Part shown: positions 52,643 to 59,789 of the stretch, piece after piece
How positions within the stretch are numbered: the first letter of the stretch is position 1
How the letters are laid out: each line of letters opens with the position of its first letter
NCBI GenBank assembly: GCA_964571855.1
Contig: CAZNDO010000016.1
Coordinates: 22,277-86,276 of the forward strand
Direction of reading: 5' to 3'
Length of the DNA stretch: 64,000 nucleotides
Origin: CAYYFX01 sp964571855
Lineage (GTDB): Bacteria; ARS69
The notes under the pieces: model-generated
What the model was told of the DNA's origin: nothing
What the model saw: only the letters and a program-made list of their open reading frames with translations
Databases searched by the model: none
Position numbers and translations under genes: made by a program

Positions 52643-53269
52643 GTGAGCGACCGCGAACTTCTGAGCCGGTACCTGGACGGCGAGCTGGGCGAGGACGAGC
52701 GGCGCGCGCTGGAGGCGCGCCTCGCCACGGACGCCGCGCTCGCGCGGGAGCTGGATGCGCTGCGCGCGCTGGTCTCCGCCGCCGGCGCCCTGCCGCGCGC
52801 GGTGGATCCGCCGCCCGCGGCGTGGTCCGCCATCCGCGCGCGCCTCGAGACGGGCGGCGCCCGCCCGGCGTCCCGCGGCGTGCCCTGGCTCGCGGCCGCC
52901 GCCGTGGCGCTCGTGGTCCTCGCCGGCGGCTTCCTCCTGGGCCGCCTGGACGCGGGGCGGACGACCGCGCCGCCGATCGCGCAGGCGCCCGACGTCCCGG
53001 CCGTCCGTGACGACAGCGTCGCCGCACCGGAGGACCCCGCGGATGCCGTGTTCGCCGCGCGGGACGCCGTCGTGGCGGGCGGCGATCCGGAGAGCGACGA
53101 CGTGCTGCGCCGGAACCTGGAGATCATCGACCAGGCCGTGCACCGGCTCCACGCGGCGCTCGAGGAGGACCCGTCGAACGCCAGCCTGCAGCGGCTCCTG
53201 AACGCGGAGTACAAGCGACGGGGCGCGCTGCTGCGCCGCGCCGCGCAAGACGCCACGATGCGCACCTGA
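52643..53269 (+). CDS. Transmembrane anti-sigma factor-like protein
   Basis: 208 residues. The N-terminal cytosolic part MSDRELLSRYLDGELGEDERRALEARL has the anti-sigma (RseA/zf-HC2-like) start pattern but lacks the zinc-binding Cys/His. A single membrane segment lies at about 81-103 (VPWLAAAAVALVVLAGGFLLG). The extracytoplasmic part ends in a helical region EIIDQAVHRLHAALEEDPSNASLQRLL. GTG 52643 has AAAGGAGAGG upstream. It is predicted to hold the upstream sigma factor at the membrane and release it on a signal. Confidence 0.85.
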   Translation: MSDRELLSRYLDGELGEDERRALEARLATDAALARELDALRALVSAAGALPRAVDPPPAAWSAIRARLETGGARPASRGVPWLAAAAVALVVLAGGFLLGRLDAGRTTAPPIAQAPDVPAVRDDSVAAPEDPADAVFAARDAVVAGGDPESDDVLRRNLEIIDQAVHRLHAALEEDPSNASLQRLLNAEYKRRGALLRRAAQDATMRT

Positions 53270-53286
53270 TCCGGAGGAGACGAGCG

Positions 53287-54201
53287 ATGCGAACGAGGAT
53301 TGCATGGTGGACGGCGGCGGCGGCGGGGCTCGCGCTCGCGACCGGCGCCGCGGCGGGCCCGGTGGACGAGACGATCCCCTGCGGCAAGGACGGCACGGTC
53401 TCCGTGTCCAACGTGTCGGGGTCGATCCGGATCGAGACGCACGACGCGGCCGAGGTCCGCGTGACCGGCACGATCGACGACAAGGTGGAGGACGTGCGCG
53501 TGGAGTCGCGCGGCGAGGACGTGTCCATCGAGGTCGTGCTGCCGCGCCGCATCCGCGGCGACGGCGGCGACGCGGACCTCGTGATCCGCGTGCCGCGCGG
53601 CGCGGACGTGGAGGTGGAGACAGTGTCCGCGCCCATCGAGGCCGCGGGGACCTGGGGCGACGTGGAGCTCGAGAGCGTGAGCGGCGACGTGGAGGTCCGC
53701 GACGCGAAGGGCGAGGTGCGCGCGAGCACCGTGAGCGGCGCGATCGACCTCGCGGCCATCGACGGCGAGATCGAGGCGGAGTCCGTGAGCGGCGTGATCA
53801 CCATCGCGCCGAACGGCGCGCCGATCACCGCGGAGACCACGAGCGGTCGCATCCGGATCGAGAAGGGCACGGTCTCCACGCTCTCGTGCACGTCCGTGTC
53901 GGGCGAGATCGACGTGAAGGTGGCCGCCGTGAAGGGCGGCTCGCCGGAGATCGACCTCGAGAACTTCTCCGGCAGCGTCCTGCTCGTGATGCCCGGGAGC
54001 GTCGGCGCGGAGGTATCCGTGGAGACCTTCAGCGGCGGCATCGAGACGGACTTCGGCGGGCGCGTCCGCCACGAGAAGATGGGCCCGGGCGCGTCGCTCG
54101 AGGAGTCCTGGGGCGACGGCGGCGTGGCGATCTCGCTGAGCACGTTCTCCGGCAGCGTGGAGCTGCGCGACGCCGGCAAGCGGAAGGCCGAGAAGGAGTA
54201 G
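53287..54201 (+). CDS. Exported DUF4097-like beta-solenoid protein
   Basis: 304 residues with signal peptide (MRTRIAWWTAAAAGLALATGAAAG). The mature part is a chain of short strands with the repeating motif SVSGDVEV / TVSGAIDL / SVSGVITI / TTSGRIRI / SVSGEIDV, a right-handed beta-helix typical of the DUF4097/DUF4098 (LiaX- or YvlB-like) families. These are often encoded with ECF sigma/anti-sigma pairs or LiaFSR systems and sense envelope stress. The gap to the anti-sigma gene is 17 bp with a GGAGGAGA ribosome site, so it is one operon. Confidence 0.9.
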   Translation: MRTRIAWWTAAAAGLALATGAAAGPVDETIPCGKDGTVSVSNVSGSIRIETHDAAEVRVTGTIDDKVEDVRVESRGEDVSIEVVLPRRIRGDGGDADLVIRVPRGADVEVETVSAPIEAAGTWGDVELESVSGDVEVRDAKGEVRASTVSGAIDLAAIDGEIEAESVSGVITIAPNGAPITAETTSGRIRIEKGTVSTLSCTSVSGEIDVKVAAVKGGSPEIDLENFSGSVLLVMPGSVGAEVSVETFSGGIETDFGGRVRHEKMGPGASLEESWGDGGVAISLSTFSGSVELRDAGKRKAEKE

Positions 54202-54212
54202 CCGGAACGAGC

Positions 54213-54247
54213 GCGGCGGGCGCTCCCGCGAGGGGAACGCCCGCCGC
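54213..54247. terminator. Bidirectional terminator-like hairpin
   Basis: GCGGCGGGCG (54213-54222) pairs perfectly with CGCCCGCCGC (54238-54247) between the convergent DUF4097 and cyclophilin-FKBP genes. Confidence 0.65.
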
Positions 54248-54273
54248 CGTCCCGTCCGGTGGCCGCCGGGCCG

Positions 54274-55398
54274 CTACTTGACCTCGAGCAGCTCCACGTC
54301 GAACACGAGCGTGGCGTCCGGCGGGATCACGCCGCCCGCGCCGCGCTTCCCGTACGCCAGGTCGCCGGGGATCACGAGCAGCCGCTTCTCGCCGACCTTC
54401 ATCTGCGTGAACGCCATGTCCCAGCCCTTGATCACGCGGCCCACGCCGATCTGCGTCTCGAACGGCGAGCCCCGGTCCACGCTGGAGTCGAACTTGGTGC
54501 CGTCCAGCAGGTAGCCCGTGTAGTGCGCCACGATCGTCTGTCCGGCCTTCGGGACCGCGCCGGTGCCGGGCTGGCGCACGAAGTACTCCAGGCCGCTGTC
54601 GCCCTTCTGCATCTTGGCGGGGTCCACGCCCAGCGTCTGGAAGAGCTTCCCCATCTCCGCCTTGTCCTTCCCGGCCCGGTAGGCCTTCATCCGCTCGGGG
54701 AGCTCGTCCTTCTTCGCGAACTCCTTCTTCCAGTCGAAGGCCTCCGCCTCCGCGCCGGTCCGCACGATGCGCACCTTCGTCATCAGGATGTCGTCCACCG
54801 GCGTGGAGTTCTCGCCGCCCTTCATGGGCACCGCGGCCATGGACTGCGCCGCGTCCAGGCCGGAGACGACCTTGCCGAACACGGAGTGCCGGTCGTTCAG
54901 GTGCGGCGTGGGGCCGAGTGTGATGAAGAACTGGCTGCCGTTCGTGTTCGGGCCGGAGTTCGCCATGGAGAGCAGGCCCGCCGTGTCGTGGCGGAGGCTG
55001 GCGTCGAACTCGTCGCCGAAGCTGTAGCCGGGGCCGCCGCGGCCGTTGCCGAGCGGGCAGCCGCCCTGCACCATGAAGCCGGCGATGCAGCGGTGGAACT
55101 TCAGCCCGTCGTAGAACGGGCGCTTCACCATCGCGCCGGTCTGCGGGTCCTTCCACTCCATCTCGCCGGTGACGAGCCCCACGAAGTTCGCCACGGTCAC
55201 CGGCGCCTTGTCGTACGCGAGGCGCGCGACGATCGTGCCCTTCGTGGTCTCGAACACGGCGTAGAGGCCGGGGTCCTTCGTGGCGTCCTTCACGGCGGGG
55301 CTCTCCTGGGCGCGGGAGGAAACGGTAAACCCGGCCGCCACCGCGCCCAGGGCAAGAAGCGCGACCAGCACGCGTCGCGCGGAAAGCGTTTTCGTCAT
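54274..55398 (-). CDS. Exported dual peptidyl-prolyl isomerase: cyclophilin-FKBP fusion
   Basis: 374 residues. A signal peptide (RRVLVALLALGAVAAGFTVSSRAQ) is followed by a cyclophilin domain (about 40-205: GTIVARLAYDKAPVTVANFV, FHRCIAGFMVQGG, MANSGPNTNGSQFFITL, HSVFGKVVSG), a charged linker (about 210-285), and an FKBP domain (about 285-374: IVAHYTGYLLDGTKFDSS, VIKGWDMAFTQMKVGEKRLLVIPGDLAYGKRGAGGVIPPDATLVFDVELLEV). Both catalytic signatures look intact. Two unrelated isomerase folds in one exported protein should give a strong periplasmic foldase. It follows selD after 95 bp on the same strand. Confidence 0.95.
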   Translation of the reverse strand: MTKTLSARRVLVALLALGAVAAGFTVSSRAQESPAVKDATKDPGLYAVFETTKGTIVARLAYDKAPVTVANFVGLVTGEMEWKDPQTGAMVKRPFYDGLKFHRCIAGFMVQGGCPLGNGRGGPGYSFGDEFDASLRHDTAGLLSMANSGPNTNGSQFFITLGPTPHLNDRHSVFGKVVSGLDAAQSMAAVPMKGGENSTPVDDILMTKVRIVRTGAEAEAFDWKKEFAKKDELPERMKAYRAGKDKAEMGKLFQTLGVDPAKMQKGDSGLEYFVRQPGTGAVPKAGQTIVAHYTGYLLDGTKFDSSVDRGSPFETQIGVGRVIKGWDMAFTQMKVGEKRLLVIPGDLAYGKRGAGGVIPPDATLVFDVELLEVK

Positions 55399-55493
55399 CG
55401 CAGGTCCCTCGGGTCCGGGTTACGTGGCTCGTGGAGGAGGGGTCAAAGGAGCGCGATTGTACGCGCGAACGCGGGGGAGCGCCACGCCGGGGG

Positions 55494-56540
55494 TCAGCGC
55501 TCCACGATCAGGCCGGGGCCTTCCGTCACCACGCCCACGGCGGCGGCCGCCGGAGTTTCCAACTCCTTGAGGCGGCTCAAGATACGGTCCTTTCCGGCCG
55601 GCGGCGCCGCGAACAGGAGCCCCCCGGAGGTCTGGGCGTCGGCCAGGAGGAGGCGGTCCACGTCCGTGAGGCCGTCCCCCCAGGTGGTGTCCGCCGCGGC
55701 CGCGGCCAGGTTCTTCCGGGTCCCTCCCGGCACCACGCCGTCCGCGGCGAGCGCGCGGGCCCCCTCCAGCAGCGGGATCCCGCGCATCGAGATCCGGGCG
55801 CCCACGCCGCCGGCGCGCAGCATCTCGCCGAGGTGGCCCAGGAGCCCGTAGCCCGTGATGTCCGTGGCCGCGGTGGCGCCGCCGTCGAGCATGACGCGGC
55901 ACGCGTCCCGGTTCAGCGTGGCCATCACGCGCACCGCCTCGGCCAGGTCCGCGGCGCTCCGCCGTCCCTGCTTCAACGCCGTGGTGAGGATCCCGGTTCC
56001 CAGCGGCTTCGTGAGGAAGAGCACGTCCCCCGGCCTCGCGCCGCCCTTGCGCAGGATGCGCGCGGGGTCGATCCGTCCGATCACCGCAAGCCCGTACTTC
56101 GGCTCCGGGTCGTCCACGGTGTGCCCGCCCACGATCGCCACGCCGGCCTCCAGCGCCTTCGCCTCGCCGCCCACGAGGATGTCGCCCAGCACGGAGAGCG
56201 GCAGCTCCTTCGACGCCGCCGGGAACGTCACCACGTTGAGCGCGGCGAAGGGCTCGCCGCCCATCGCGTACACGTCCGAGATGGAGTTCGCGGCCGCGAT
56301 CTCGCCGTACGTGCGCGGGTCGTCCACGATGGGCGTGAAGAAGTCCACCGTCAGGATGATCGCCAGATCATCCCGCACCCGGTAGACGCCGGCGTCGTCC
56401 GGGTGGGATGTGCCCACGAGGACCTCCGGCGGCTGGTGGGGCTGTAGACGGCGCAGGACCTGCGTCGCGAGATCGGCGGAGCCGATCTTCGACGCTCAAC
56501 CCGCGCAGTGCGAGAAGGCGGTCAGCCGGACTTCCGTCAC
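55494..56540 (-). CDS. selD: Selenophosphate synthase with selenocysteine at residue 15
   Basis: Makes selenophosphate from selenide and ATP, the donor for Sec-tRNA and selenouridine. From GTG 56540 the protein is 348 residues (E. coli SelD has 347). It begins MTEVRLTAFSHCAGUASKIG with in-frame TGA at 56496-56498, at the position of the catalytic Cys/Sec (GAGCGCK in E. coli). Then ILTVDFFTPIVDDPRTYGEIAAANSISDVYAMGG, NVVTFPA, IVGGHTVDDPEPKYGLAVIG and the C-terminal TSGGLLFAAP follow. A gene caller stopping at the TGA would start near 56417 and lose the active site. It starts 1 nt after the upstream stop; a hairpin lies immediately after the UGA. Confidence 0.95.
56462..56498 (-). promoter_or_regulatory. 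Candidate SECIS hairpin in selD
   Basis: Directly after the UGA (complement of 56496-56498) the RNA reads GCGTCG, AA, GATCGGC, loop TCC, GCCGATC, TCG, CGACGC: two stacked perfect stems of 6 and 7 bp. Position and strength fit a bacterial SECIS, although the apical loop is not the GGUC form seen in the SelW-like gene. Confidence 0.65.
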
Positions 56541-56541
56541 G

Positions 56542-57453
56542 TCAGTCTCCGGAGGGGATCGGCACCGGCGGTTCCTCCCGGCTCTCGGGAGTGGTGCCGA
56601 TCGGAAGGTCGCCCATGCGCGTGGACGCGTCGGGGAGCGCCGGCAGGGTCACCGTGCCCTCGCTGCCGCCCAGCACGAACGCCGCGCTGCGCGGGACCAC
56701 CGCGTCGCCCCGCTCCGGCCGCTCGTACACGAGCTCGGCCGTTCCCGCGGGGCCGCGGCGGAACCCGATGCGCTCGCGCGCGCCGGGCCGGAGCACGATC
56801 TCCCACGGGCGCATCCCCGCGGACGTGCGCACGCCGAGCACGTCCACCGGCGCGGCGCCCCGGTTGAACAGCTCGAGGCCCGCGTCGTTCCAGAGCGCGT
56901 CGAGCTCCGCGCTCCGCGTGGTGCCCGGACAGAGCGGGAGGCAGGTCTCGCTGGGGAGCAGCACGTCCGCCAGCGCGAGGAAGCGGTGGTCGTACGCCAG
57001 GAGGAGCCCGGTCGTGTGCTGGTCCTGGCCGCGGCGCGGCAGGCGGACGAGCACGCGCCGTCCGAGGTAGCGGCGCAGGAGCGGGTCCGCGGCGACGGGA
57101 TCGCGGCCGATCAGCTCGCGGCCCCACCGGGCGAGGCGATCGCGCCAGCCCGGATGCGCGGTCCGCCAGAGTTGCGCGTCACGGCGGCGGCGGGACTCGG
57201 GCGTCTCCAGGGAGGCCGGGCGGACCAGCGCCTTCAGCCGGGCCGCGGCGTCGTGGTCCAGGAGCCGGCTGGACTCCACGCACCCGCCCACGAGGCGCGG
57301 CTCGTCGTACACGATCTCGACGCCGCCGGGCACCACGTGGAGCACGCCGGAGACCCAGTCGCCCTGCTCCAGCCGCGCCTGGATCCGCTCGCCGTCGAAC
57401 AGCCGCAGCGGCGCCGAGGCCCCCGCGCTTCCCGTGAACGGCCACCCGGGCAT
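56542..57453 (-). CDS. Protein of unknown function upstream of selD
   Basis: 303 residues, no signal peptide or membrane segment. The N-terminal part (RIQARLEQGDWVSGVLHVVPGGVEIVYDEP) looks like a small beta barrel (Sm/SH3-like), and the second half contains more strands (GRRVLVRLPRRGQDQHTTGLLLAYDHRFLALADVLLP; LELFNRGAAPVDVLGVRTSAG). I recognise no family. Its stop TGA is separated from the selD GTG by a single base, so it is in the same transcript. That position does not by itself imply a role in selenium metabolism. ATG 57453; no strong Shine-Dalgarno is seen. Confidence 0.7.
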   Translation of the reverse strand: MPGWPFTGSAGASAPLRLFDGERIQARLEQGDWVSGVLHVVPGGVEIVYDEPRLVGGCVESSRLLDHDAAARLKALVRPASLETPESRRRRDAQLWRTAHPGWRDRLARWGRELIGRDPVAADPLLRRYLGRRVLVRLPRRGQDQHTTGLLLAYDHRFLALADVLLPSETCLPLCPGTTRSAELDALWNDAGLELFNRGAAPVDVLGVRTSAGMRPWEIVLRPGARERIGFRRGPAGTAELVYERPERGDAVVPRSAAFVLGGSEGTVTLPALPDASTRMGDLPIGTTPESREEPPVPIPSGD

Positions 57454-57516
57454 CCCGTCCCTCCGCGCCGGCCGGATCTTCGGCTGCGCCTAGACGGACT
57501 GTCAACGCGCGGCGCG

Positions 57517-57858
57517 TCAGGATGCGGGGAGGAAGAGGTGGAGCGTCTCGGCGGGGGACGGATCGGCGGAACGCATCGCGTGGCGCGATCCCGCCGGGAT
57601 GTGGACGGACTGGCCCGGCCCCAGCCGGTGCAGCACGTCGTCCACGCGGAACTCCACCCGTCCGCGGAGGACGATGGTCACCTGGTCGACGGAGTGGACG
57701 TGGGCGAGGCGGTACCCCGCGGGGGCGCCGTCCGAGAGCACGATCAGGGTGCGCCGGCCGGAGAGGAGGCGCCGCTGCACGTGCGCGTCGAGCCCGGCAT
57801 CCTCGCGGTTCCAGGGAGCCACCCGGGCCGTCCGGGCATGCACGTCGCGGCGGCTCAC
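57517..57858 (-). CDS. Small cupin-domain protein
   Basis: 113 residues. The cupin motif is visible as HVHSVDQVTIVLRGRVEFRV (first motif, with His/His and a distal position) and LGPGQSVHIPAGSRHAMRS (second motif with His). The metal-site Glu of the first motif is not obvious, so a non-catalytic or sugar-binding role is possible. GTG 57858 is chosen because GAGGAGA lies about 8 nt upstream; the longer in-frame ORF is low-complexity. It is the first gene of the leftward set cupin - unknown - selD - cyclophilin-FKBP (63-bp gap to the next gene). Confidence 0.8.
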   Translation of the reverse strand: MSRRDVHARTARVAPWNREDAGLDAHVQRRLLSGRRTLIVLSDGAPAGYRLAHVHSVDQVTIVLRGRVEFRVDDVLHRLGPGQSVHIPAGSRHAMRSADPSPAETLHLFLPAS

Positions 57859-57959
57859 CTGGGGGTCTCCTCGGAGCGGGGTCTCGCTCCAGGGATCGGC
57901 CGCGCCGCGTCGTTTCTTGATATGGTGGCGCGCTTGGCCACTGCCTGAGGAAGGTGCGA

Positions 57960-59627
57960 ATGTCCCGCGTCTCCCGGTTGCGGATCGTGTGCGCCCTCGC
58001 GGCCGCCTCGGCATGCGCCGCGTGCTCCGCCGTGGGCACCGACGCGCCGCGCGTGGACGAGGCGCCCGGCTTCGACGTCGCCATGTACGACGCGGCGGAT
58101 CGCGACGCGCTGGAGCTGTCCGTCACCGACGAACAGGTGGTGGGCGACGGGGACGCCGCCGCGCTCCGCGTGCGCTTCTCCTTCGTGGCGTATCGCGGGT
58201 ACCCGGATCCGGCGGACGTGCGGCGCGCCACGGGCACGCTGTTCCTCCCGCTGGACGAGGACGGCCGGCCGCGCGCCGGCCGTTCCGGCGAGGTCCTCCT
58301 CGCGGAGTTCCCGCCGGGATCGTCGCGCTCGGGGTTCGATCTCCTCGGCGGGCTCGGGCACGAGCCCGCGGTGGCGCTGGGGATGGCGGCGTGCGTGGTG
58401 GACATCCGCGGGCCCGTGGTGAGCGACCTCGCCTCCTTCGCGAACCAGGACGATCCCGGCGGCCGCGGGTTCACGGGCGAGGACCAGTTCGGCCACGCGA
58501 TGCTCCGCTCCTACGCGCTCACCGGGGACCTCACGCTGCTGTGGGAGCAGCGCGTGGCGTCGGCTTGGCTGCGCGCGGTCCGCGCCACCGACCGCCTCGT
58601 GGCCGAGCGGCTCGGCACGCGGCGCAACCGCTTCGTGCTCGCCGGGGAACGGTGGGGCGCGCTCGGCGCGGTGCAGGCGGCGGCGGTCGATGCCGGCGTC
58701 GCCGCTGTCGTGCTGTGCGGGTGGCCGCTGGATCTCACGGATCAGCACTTCGTGCGCTGGCGCCGCTGGGAGCGCGACGCGGGCATCGACCCGCTCGCGA
58801 ACCTCCGGCCCACGGCATGGAGCGATTCGCGCGATCTGCTGTCGTTCCTCACGTCGAGCTGGGCCGATCCGGATCCGGGTTGCCCTTCGTGCGAGGGCAG
58901 CGGCGCGCGCTGGCGCGCGCAGTTCGACCCGCTCGCGTTGAAGCGCGGACCGCTGGAGCGCGTGCCGTTGTGGGTCGTGGTCGGGGACTCGGATCCGGAC
59001 GTCCCGCTGGACCTGCTCGCGCGCGCGTCCGCGCCGCTCGACCGGCTGGCCGTGCTTCCGCCGCCCGCCGGCGCGCCCTCCACCGTCCCGCGCGGCCCCT
59101 TCGCCGAGCCGCGGGACCATCCCTTCGACGACGTGCTGTACCTGCGCGGCTCGCCGTCCACGCTCGCGCACCCGGAGGTGGCCGCAAACGTCACGGCGTG
59201 GCTGCAGCGCCTCGCCGGCCACCGCGACCTCCCGCACACGCGCGTGCTGGAGGAGATCTCGGAGGGCTTCGTGGAGGTGACGGTCGTCGCCGCGGAGGGC
59301 AACGCCACCGTCACCGGCGTGGAGGTCCTCGTGCTGGACATCGGCCCGCTGGACGGGTCGGACTTCATGCACGCGCTGCACGCGCGCCGTCCCGCGAACC
59401 CGGCGTGGCGCGCGGTGGAGCCCCTGTACGCGGGCCACGACCGCGCGGTGAGCGGCCGGTTCTCCACCGCGCGGTGGCGCGCGCGCTTCCCCTTCGAGCC
59501 GGACCGCAACCAGGCGTACTACGTGGTCGTGCGCACGCGCGTCGGCGCCGTGACGGCCGCGCACTCGCTGCCCGCGCGCGTCCTGTGGAACCTCGGGGAC
59601 CCGGCGCTGGGCCCGGCCCGCTTGTAG
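57960..59627 (+). CDS. Lipoprotein with PqaA-like (PhoPQ-activated) alpha/beta-hydrolase domain
   Basis: 555 residues. Signal peptide MSRVSRLRIVCALAAASACAACS with lipobox Cys near residue 22. The middle holds SYALTGDLTLLWEQRVASAWLRAVRATDRLV, RRNRFVLAGERWGALGAVQAAAVD and VVLCGWPLDLTDQHF, the layout of the PhoPQ-activated pathogenicity-related family. The usual nucleophile-elbow sequence (GxSKRG-like) reads AGERWGALG, with no serine, so hydrolase activity is doubtful. A CxxC (PGCPSCEG) is also present. ATG 57960 has AGGAAGG at ideal spacing. Confidence 0.72.
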   Translation: MSRVSRLRIVCALAAASACAACSAVGTDAPRVDEAPGFDVAMYDAADRDALELSVTDEQVVGDGDAAALRVRFSFVAYRGYPDPADVRRATGTLFLPLDEDGRPRAGRSGEVLLAEFPPGSSRSGFDLLGGLGHEPAVALGMAACVVDIRGPVVSDLASFANQDDPGGRGFTGEDQFGHAMLRSYALTGDLTLLWEQRVASAWLRAVRATDRLVAERLGTRRNRFVLAGERWGALGAVQAAAVDAGVAAVVLCGWPLDLTDQHFVRWRRWERDAGIDPLANLRPTAWSDSRDLLSFLTSSWADPDPGCPSCEGSGARWRAQFDPLALKRGPLERVPLWVVVGDSDPDVPLDLLARASAPLDRLAVLPPPAGAPSTVPRGPFAEPRDHPFDDVLYLRGSPSTLAHPEVAANVTAWLQRLAGHRDLPHTRVLEEISEGFVEVTVVAAEGNATVTGVEVLVLDIGPLDGSDFMHALHARRPANPAWRAVEPLYAGHDRAVSGRFSTARWRARFPFEPDRNQAYYVVVRTRVGAVTAAHSLPARVLWNLGDPALGPARL

Positions 59628-59703
59628 GCTGTCACGTTCCGCAAGAATCCGCGCCGTCTGCCGAGCGCGTCGCCGCGCCGCGCGGCCGCGCGCGTGTTTC
59701 TCC

Positions 59704-59733
59704 TTGAGAATCCGCGCCCGGCCTCGGTAAGGT
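59704..59733 (+). promoter_or_regulatory. Possible sigma-70-type promoter of the TPR gene
   Basis: TTGAGA (59704-59709), 18-bp spacer, TAAGGT (59728-59733), 57 bp upstream of ATG 59790. The 11-nt string GAATCCGCGCC occurs twice just upstream (at about 59645 and 59708). Confidence 0.35.
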
Positions 59734-59789
59734 TGGGCTGGTCGCGCGCACGCGGGGAACCACCAAGCCATCCTGCCACCGGAACGGGA

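Noticed and set aside
55494..56417. selD as a 307-residue protein starting at GTG 56417
   Set aside because: This would delete the catalytic Cys/Sec loop and the KIG motif, which are encoded just upstream in the same frame across a UGA.
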